The position numbers and the translations under genes were made by a program. This document shows positions 20,254 through 23,824 of a stretch of 23,824 nucleotides of DNA, piece after piece. The notes under the pieces were generated by a model. It had not been told where the DNA came from. It worked only from the letters and a program-made list of their open reading frames with translations, and searched no databases. Each line of letters starts with the position of its first letter. The stretch's first letter is position 1. The stretch comes from Chara braunii (taxonomy: Eukaryota; Streptophyta; Charophyceae; Charales; Characeae), in NCBI GenBank assembly GCA_003427395.1, contig BFEA01000257.1, forward strand, positions 1,101,169 to 1,124,992, read 5' to 3'.

Positions 20254-21188
20254 AAGTACAGTGGTGCCTTTTCCTTTAATGATGAGGAAAGGGGATGACT
20301 GGACGTTGACATGATCAAGATGGTCAAGATCTGGACCGTACCTCACACGCCTTGGAATGACAGACCCACGAAATATGCCCAAAAGGAAAAAAAAGAGGTA
20401 ATGAAGTACATAAATCAGAAGATCACCTCGAACGTTGCGGAACCAGCTGATGAAGCTTACGCCAATCATTGGTTTTGCTTTTGGAAGCCAGGTGGTGGCC
20501 TACGCTGGATACAGAACTTGCAAAAGTAGAATTCGGTAACGGTTCGCGATGCGGGTAGCTTACCCAACGCGGATCTATTTGCCGAGTCTTTTGCCGGAAG
20601 GAGCATCTACTCCCTAATAGACTTGTACTTTGGCTATGACCAGTTCCCGATAGACCCTACTAGTCGACCTATGACTGCCATGCATACACCTAGAGGCCTC
20701 ATACAAATGTGTGTGGTGCCTCAAGGGTGGACGAATGGGGTTGTGGTCGTCCAACGAGACATGCTGAAGGTCATGGAGGACATATGTCCAAAGGTTACGT
20801 TTCCATATATTGACGACAATCCAGTTAAAGGACCGAAGGAAAAAGATGAGACTTTAGTGGATGGTCGAGCCAGGCAGTTCGTATAAGAACATGCGCAGGG
20901 AGTAGCGAAAGTACTAGAAAGATGGCTAAATACAACCTAACAGCCAGCGGACCGAAATCACTACTGTTCCAAAGGGAGGTAACGATCTAAGGTTTTAGGT
21001 GCTTCTTGGAAGGAAGAAGTCTTGATCCCAAGAAAGTGGATAAACTCTTGAACTGGCCGATGCCTCTAAAAATGGTTGGGGGAGTAAGGAGCTTCCTAGG
21101 GTTTTGCAGCTTCTGGCGGATCTTCATCCCCGGGTTCGCCAAGATAGCCGAGCCCTTTAGAGAAATGGTGCGACAAGGAGTAGCTTAG
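20254..21188 (+). pseudogene. pol: Reverse transcriptase domain, nonsense- and frameshift-broken
   Basis: The start matches the Ty3 reverse-transcriptase entry, with a TVPHTPWND-like segment near 20337. Motif A has its aspartate at 20620-20622 in LIDLYFGYDQ. PQGWTNG follows near 20725. The catalytic box YIDD is at 20806-20817, so both active-site aspartates remain. In-frame stops: 20296 TGA, 20527 TAG, 20884 TAA. Around 20920 the frame shifts; the thumb and connection part (GPKS, SFLGFCSFWRIFIPGFAKIAEP) follows in frame 0 with stops at 20988 TAA and 21186 TAG. Confidence 0.85.
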
Positions 21189-22141
21189 AATAGTCTGACC
21201 AAAGAGAGAAGGCTGCGCGGTTACTTCAAGACAAGCTAAGAGATGGCGAGGTCGTATTAGGAGTACCCTACTTCGACAATGAAAAGGAAAGGTCCTTCAT
21301 CATCGAAGCCGACGGAGGCCCGATAGCATTAGGAGGAGTGCTCGTGCAGCGAGATGAGAATGGTAAAGAAAGGCCACTTAGATTTGAGAGCCCCACCCTT
21401 AATTCGGTAGAGAGATGCTATATTCAGTTCTGGAAGGAACTCCTGGCAATCCTGCACTGTCTCAGGGTATTTAGACACTATGTTATGGGACGGAGATTCA
21501 TCGTAAGAACGGATTCCACGGCAGTATTCGGAGCTGTTAAGAGGCACCAACAAGTAGATGCGACGGTTAGTAGGTGGATAGCACACATATGGATGTATGA
21601 TTTTGTGTTAGAAAATATACCTACTGAAAAGAATCGAGCCGATGGACTGAGCCTCGTAGAATGGGGATCAATAGATGATGAATATCTTGAGGATGCACCC
21701 TTTGTTGACGAATCCCTTATGGAAGATGATGATGAAGGATTACCTCCAGCTCCCAGTTGTTATACAGCCTCAGTCATACCAACAAGCAGGGAAGACTGTT
21801 GGGGAGAAAAGGAAGACCCTTACCTTCACTACCTCCTAACTCGAGAGGATGAGAAGGAAGGATGGTACGGCATGGTAGAACAAGTTGTTGTTGCAGCTCA
21901 TGAGCTGACAGAGAGTTCAAGGATGGCTGAGCGAAGGTTGAATGAGATAGAGGATGAGCCAGATGACCAGGAGCAAGATAAGGACGCTGAAGAGAGATTT
22001 AGGAAGGATGAGTATGATGGGGAATATAAGAGGATCGGTATGGTAATGAGCAGTAATCAGTTGGACGAATTCTATCATGAGAAAACAAAGAGAACCTTTA
22101 GGCTGCGTAGGGGTCACCTTTTTGTGGATGCTAAGGAATAA
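21189..22141 (+). pseudogene. pol: RNase H domain and acidic linker
   Basis: Coding resumes in frame 2 with TAG at 21191. The RNase H catalytic set is visible: Asp 21311 in EADGG, Glu 21410 in SVER, Asp 21512 in RTDSTAV and Asp 21641 in NRADG. Homology fades after about 21670 into a roughly 140-codon acidic linker (EDDDEG, DEPDDQEQD). The frame meets TAA at 22139 and then continues into integrase. It would degrade the RNA strand during reverse transcription. Confidence 0.85.
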
Positions 22142-22972
22142 CTACCGCCACTGAGAGTAGTGTGTGGTAAGGAAAGGCAACTAGAGGTGATCGCCGCACT
22201 GCATGAGGGTCTAGCAGGGAGTCATAGGGATGCTGATGCTACATACTATAAAGTATCTCGACTATATCACTAGGATTGTCTAAGGAATATGGTTATGAGA
22301 TATTGTAAGTCATGTGAAGCCTGTCAGAAAAGGTCATCTATGAGATTGATTGAACCCTTATACCCCACTGTTCTTGTTGAACCTGGCAGTACTGTTCACC
22401 TTGATTGAATCACTATGCCACCTGGTAAGGATAGAATGAAATATGCACTAAACATGAGAGATAACATGTCTGGTTATGTTGAAGCAAAAGCCATCTGTAA
22501 GAAAACTGCAAAGACAGTGACAGATTGGATCGAGGAAATCTATCTAACGTACCCCTTCATACGTGAGTTTGTGGCTGATCAGGGATCAGAGTTCAAGAAC
22601 GAGATGGTCAGGAGGCTTATGTTCATACTTGGAATCAGGATTAGATTTGTGACACCATATCATCCTCAGGCTAATGCACCAGTGGAAAGAGGTCACAGGA
22701 CACTGAAGGATGCTATATCGAAATGGTGCCAAGGCGACTCCAGGAACTGGCCATCTTTCTTAAGGGCGACAGTCTATGCTGACAATGTGACTGTCAAACG
22801 GACTACAGGTTATGCGCCCATTACACTCTGGTGTGGCAGATATGCTACTTCTCCTATTGAGAACCTGGTTGAGACCTGGAACCATGAGGCACAGAGAGAG
22901 TTGTACTCCACAGAGGAGTTATCGAGGCTGAGGATCAGACAGATCAAGGAAGTGGATGAGGCCATAATTTAG
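22142..22972 (+). pseudogene. pol: Integrase zinc finger and catalytic core
   Basis: Same frame as RNase H. The HHCC finger has His 22202 and 22223 and Cys 22313 and 22322. The catalytic triad is Asp 22403 (HLD), Asp 22577 (VADQGSEF) and Glu 22685 (PVERG), giving 35 residues between the second Asp and the Glu, the classic D,D-35-E. Stops interrupt at 22271 TAG, 22406 TGA (directly after the first catalytic Asp) and 22970 TAG. All catalytic residues remain despite the breaks. Confidence 0.9.
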
Positions 22973-23308
22973 ATCACCAAGAGGATGTCAGACAACAGAT
23001 TATCTAATCAGACACGGTGGAACAGCAAGAGGTACATCAGGAAGGAACGACTTCATGTCGAAGATATTATACTTCTACATGATACATCTTTCGAGACACA
23101 GTGGACCAAGAGATTGGAGGCAGGGTGGATGGGACCATTCAGGATCATCAGAGAGGTTGAAGGCAAGGCCTATGAGTTAGCAGAGATGGATGGTACGAGA
23201 TCCCATGGTACAATATCCGGCTCCCGGCTCCGAAAATTCATACTTAGAGATGCAGATTTGATTCCGAGTTCGGGCAGAGTGATGAGGCGAGGCCCGAGAG
23301 CCGTTTAG
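22973..23308 (+). pseudogene. pol: Integrase C-terminal GPF-type domain
   Basis: This continues the integrase frame after TAG 22970 and ends at TAG 23306-23308, which I take as the natural stop. GWMGPFRII with GPF at 23132-23140 is the GPF/Y module found at the integrase C-terminus of many Ty3 elements. A YELAEMDG and SGSRLRKF stretch follows, as expected for the SH3-like fold. No clear chromodomain follows. Confidence 0.8.
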
Positions 23309-23319
23309 CATCAGCCCAA

Positions 23320-23545
23320 ACATGCTGAGACGTGGCCAGTGTGCCCTCAGCATTTGTTGGGACGTGGTGAGAGTGCCGCCAGCTTCAGATGATTATATGT
23401 TGGGATGTGGACAGCGTGCCGCCAGCTTCAGTTGACGACGATTATATGTTGGGATGTGGACAGTGTACCGCCAGCTTCAGTTGATGACGATTATATCCTG
23501 GGATGTGGACAGTGTGCCGCCAGCTTCAGTTAATGACGATTATAC
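23320..23545. repeat. 49-bp tandem repeat after the integrase stop
   Basis: The unit carries 'gttgggatgtggacagtgtgc', 'cgccagcttcagttgatga' and 'cgattatat'. Unit starts at about 23356, 23399, 23448 and 23497 give steps of 43, 49 and 49 bp, with a more diverged part-unit near 23320. In a Ty3 element this interval should hold the polypurine tract and 3' LTR start, neither of which is apparent. Confidence 0.85.
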
Positions 23546-23824
23546 AACAAAAAAAATGTGGGAAAATTTCATCAAGTTTCCAACTCGGTCGCCGCGCCGG
23601 ACCAGCATTGGAACGACGACAAATGCTGTGGCCAACCGTTGGAGCATCACCGTTTTATGTTTCCAACCGTTTGATCAACACGCGGCCGACGTGTTTCCAA
23701 CATTTGTTCAACGTTGGTCCAACATCTTTCCAACACGTTTCCAACACGTGTGCGTTGAAACAAAAGTGCTATCAGGTTCCCATGACTGAAGTTGACTACT
23801 GCGGGCCAATTTAGGCACAATCGC
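23546..23824. other. Terminal non-coding stretch with TTTCCAACACG-type words
   Basis: No gene is supported. Between about 23640 and 23760 the words 'tttccaac', 'gttcaacgttggtccaac' and 'tttccaacacg' recur, the latter twice in tandem. It could be LTR, UTR or ordinary intergenic DNA; a second copy to prove an LTR is not in the window. Confidence 0.5.

Larger units (their letters stand above)
18525..23308 (+). mobile_element. 5'-truncated Ty3/gypsy retrotransposon
   Basis: The polyprotein order zinc knuckle - protease - reverse transcriptase - RNase H - integrase is diagnostic of Ty3/gypsy. No 5' LTR, primer-binding site, matrix or capsid region precedes the zinc knuckle; the sequence passes within a few tens of bases into the end of gene B. 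No 3' LTR was identified. Coding is frame 1 to about 20915, frame 0 to about 21188 and frame 2 to 23308, with 17 internal nonsense codons by my count. It cannot make a full polyprotein. The exact left junction is uncertain because both sides are purine-rich. Confidence 0.85.

Noticed and set aside
6241-23308. Stop-codon reassignment or programmed readthrough to explain in-frame stops
   Set aside because: All three stop codons occur internally in the Ty3-type, DUF7869-type and gene B frames, frameshifts are also present, and the affected genes look like silenced repeats.

Overview
The window looks like repeat-rich nuclear DNA from a eukaryote of the green lineage. I favour a streptophyte alga of the Chara type, at low confidence. 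The reasons are a plant-type Ty3/gypsy gag-pol, splice-like and TATA-like signals, long microsatellites and homopolymers, and an assembly gap. No bacterial operon, rRNA or convincing tRNA is visible. Almost every long coding region is broken, so I read most of the window as a graveyard of mobile or multicopy sequences.

Layout. Positions 1-5384 are AT-rich and without genes: a CA microsatellite, AT-rich simple sequence, a C tract, three diverged copies of an unnamed dispersed repeat (about 1.90-2.47, 2.51-3.29 and 3.85-4.06 kb) and a foldback sequence (about 3.40-3.73 kb). On the minus strand, 5385-6059 holds an unrecognised coding remnant. A larger minus-strand coding frame at 9159-6241 has the hallmarks of the DUF7869-type, transposase-like family. 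That second frame runs 973 codons with six in-frame stops and no frameshift.

From about 9.37 to 18.56 kb the DNA is more GC-rich and reads on the plus strand. It holds an array of near-palindromic words in a 209-bp higher-order unit (9.37-10.53 kb), a 54-G run beside a 195-N gap, a TATA-box promoter candidate (11324), a strict 34-bp array of near-palindromes (11.62-11.99 kb) with an irregular continuation to 12.74 kb, and an unrecognised gene A (12.93-13.93 kb) with a duplicated CxxC segment. A third palindrome array (14.34-14.79 kb) and a large unrecognised gene B (14.93-18.56 kb, about 1,210 codons) follow. Gene B has nuclear-localisation-like clusters and a weakly ParB-like GQH motif. Splice-like sites bracket arrays 2 and 3, so those arrays may lie in introns. 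Promoter, arrays, gene A and gene B together are my best candidate for an undescribed element or multicopy gene system.

From about 18.53 to 23.31 kb lies a 5'-truncated Ty3/gypsy polyprotein: nucleocapsid zinc knuckle, protease, reverse transcriptase, RNase H, integrase. It is joined directly to the end of gene B with no LTR, primer-binding site or capsid region seen. It has many nonsense codons and two frameshifts, but most catalytic residues survive. A 49-bp tandem repeat follows its stop codon.

One theme links three unrelated coding regions on both strands. They are disabled mainly by nonsense codons that keep the frame, and most fit a single C-to-T or G-to-A change. This is what deamination of methylated cytosine in silenced repeats would leave.
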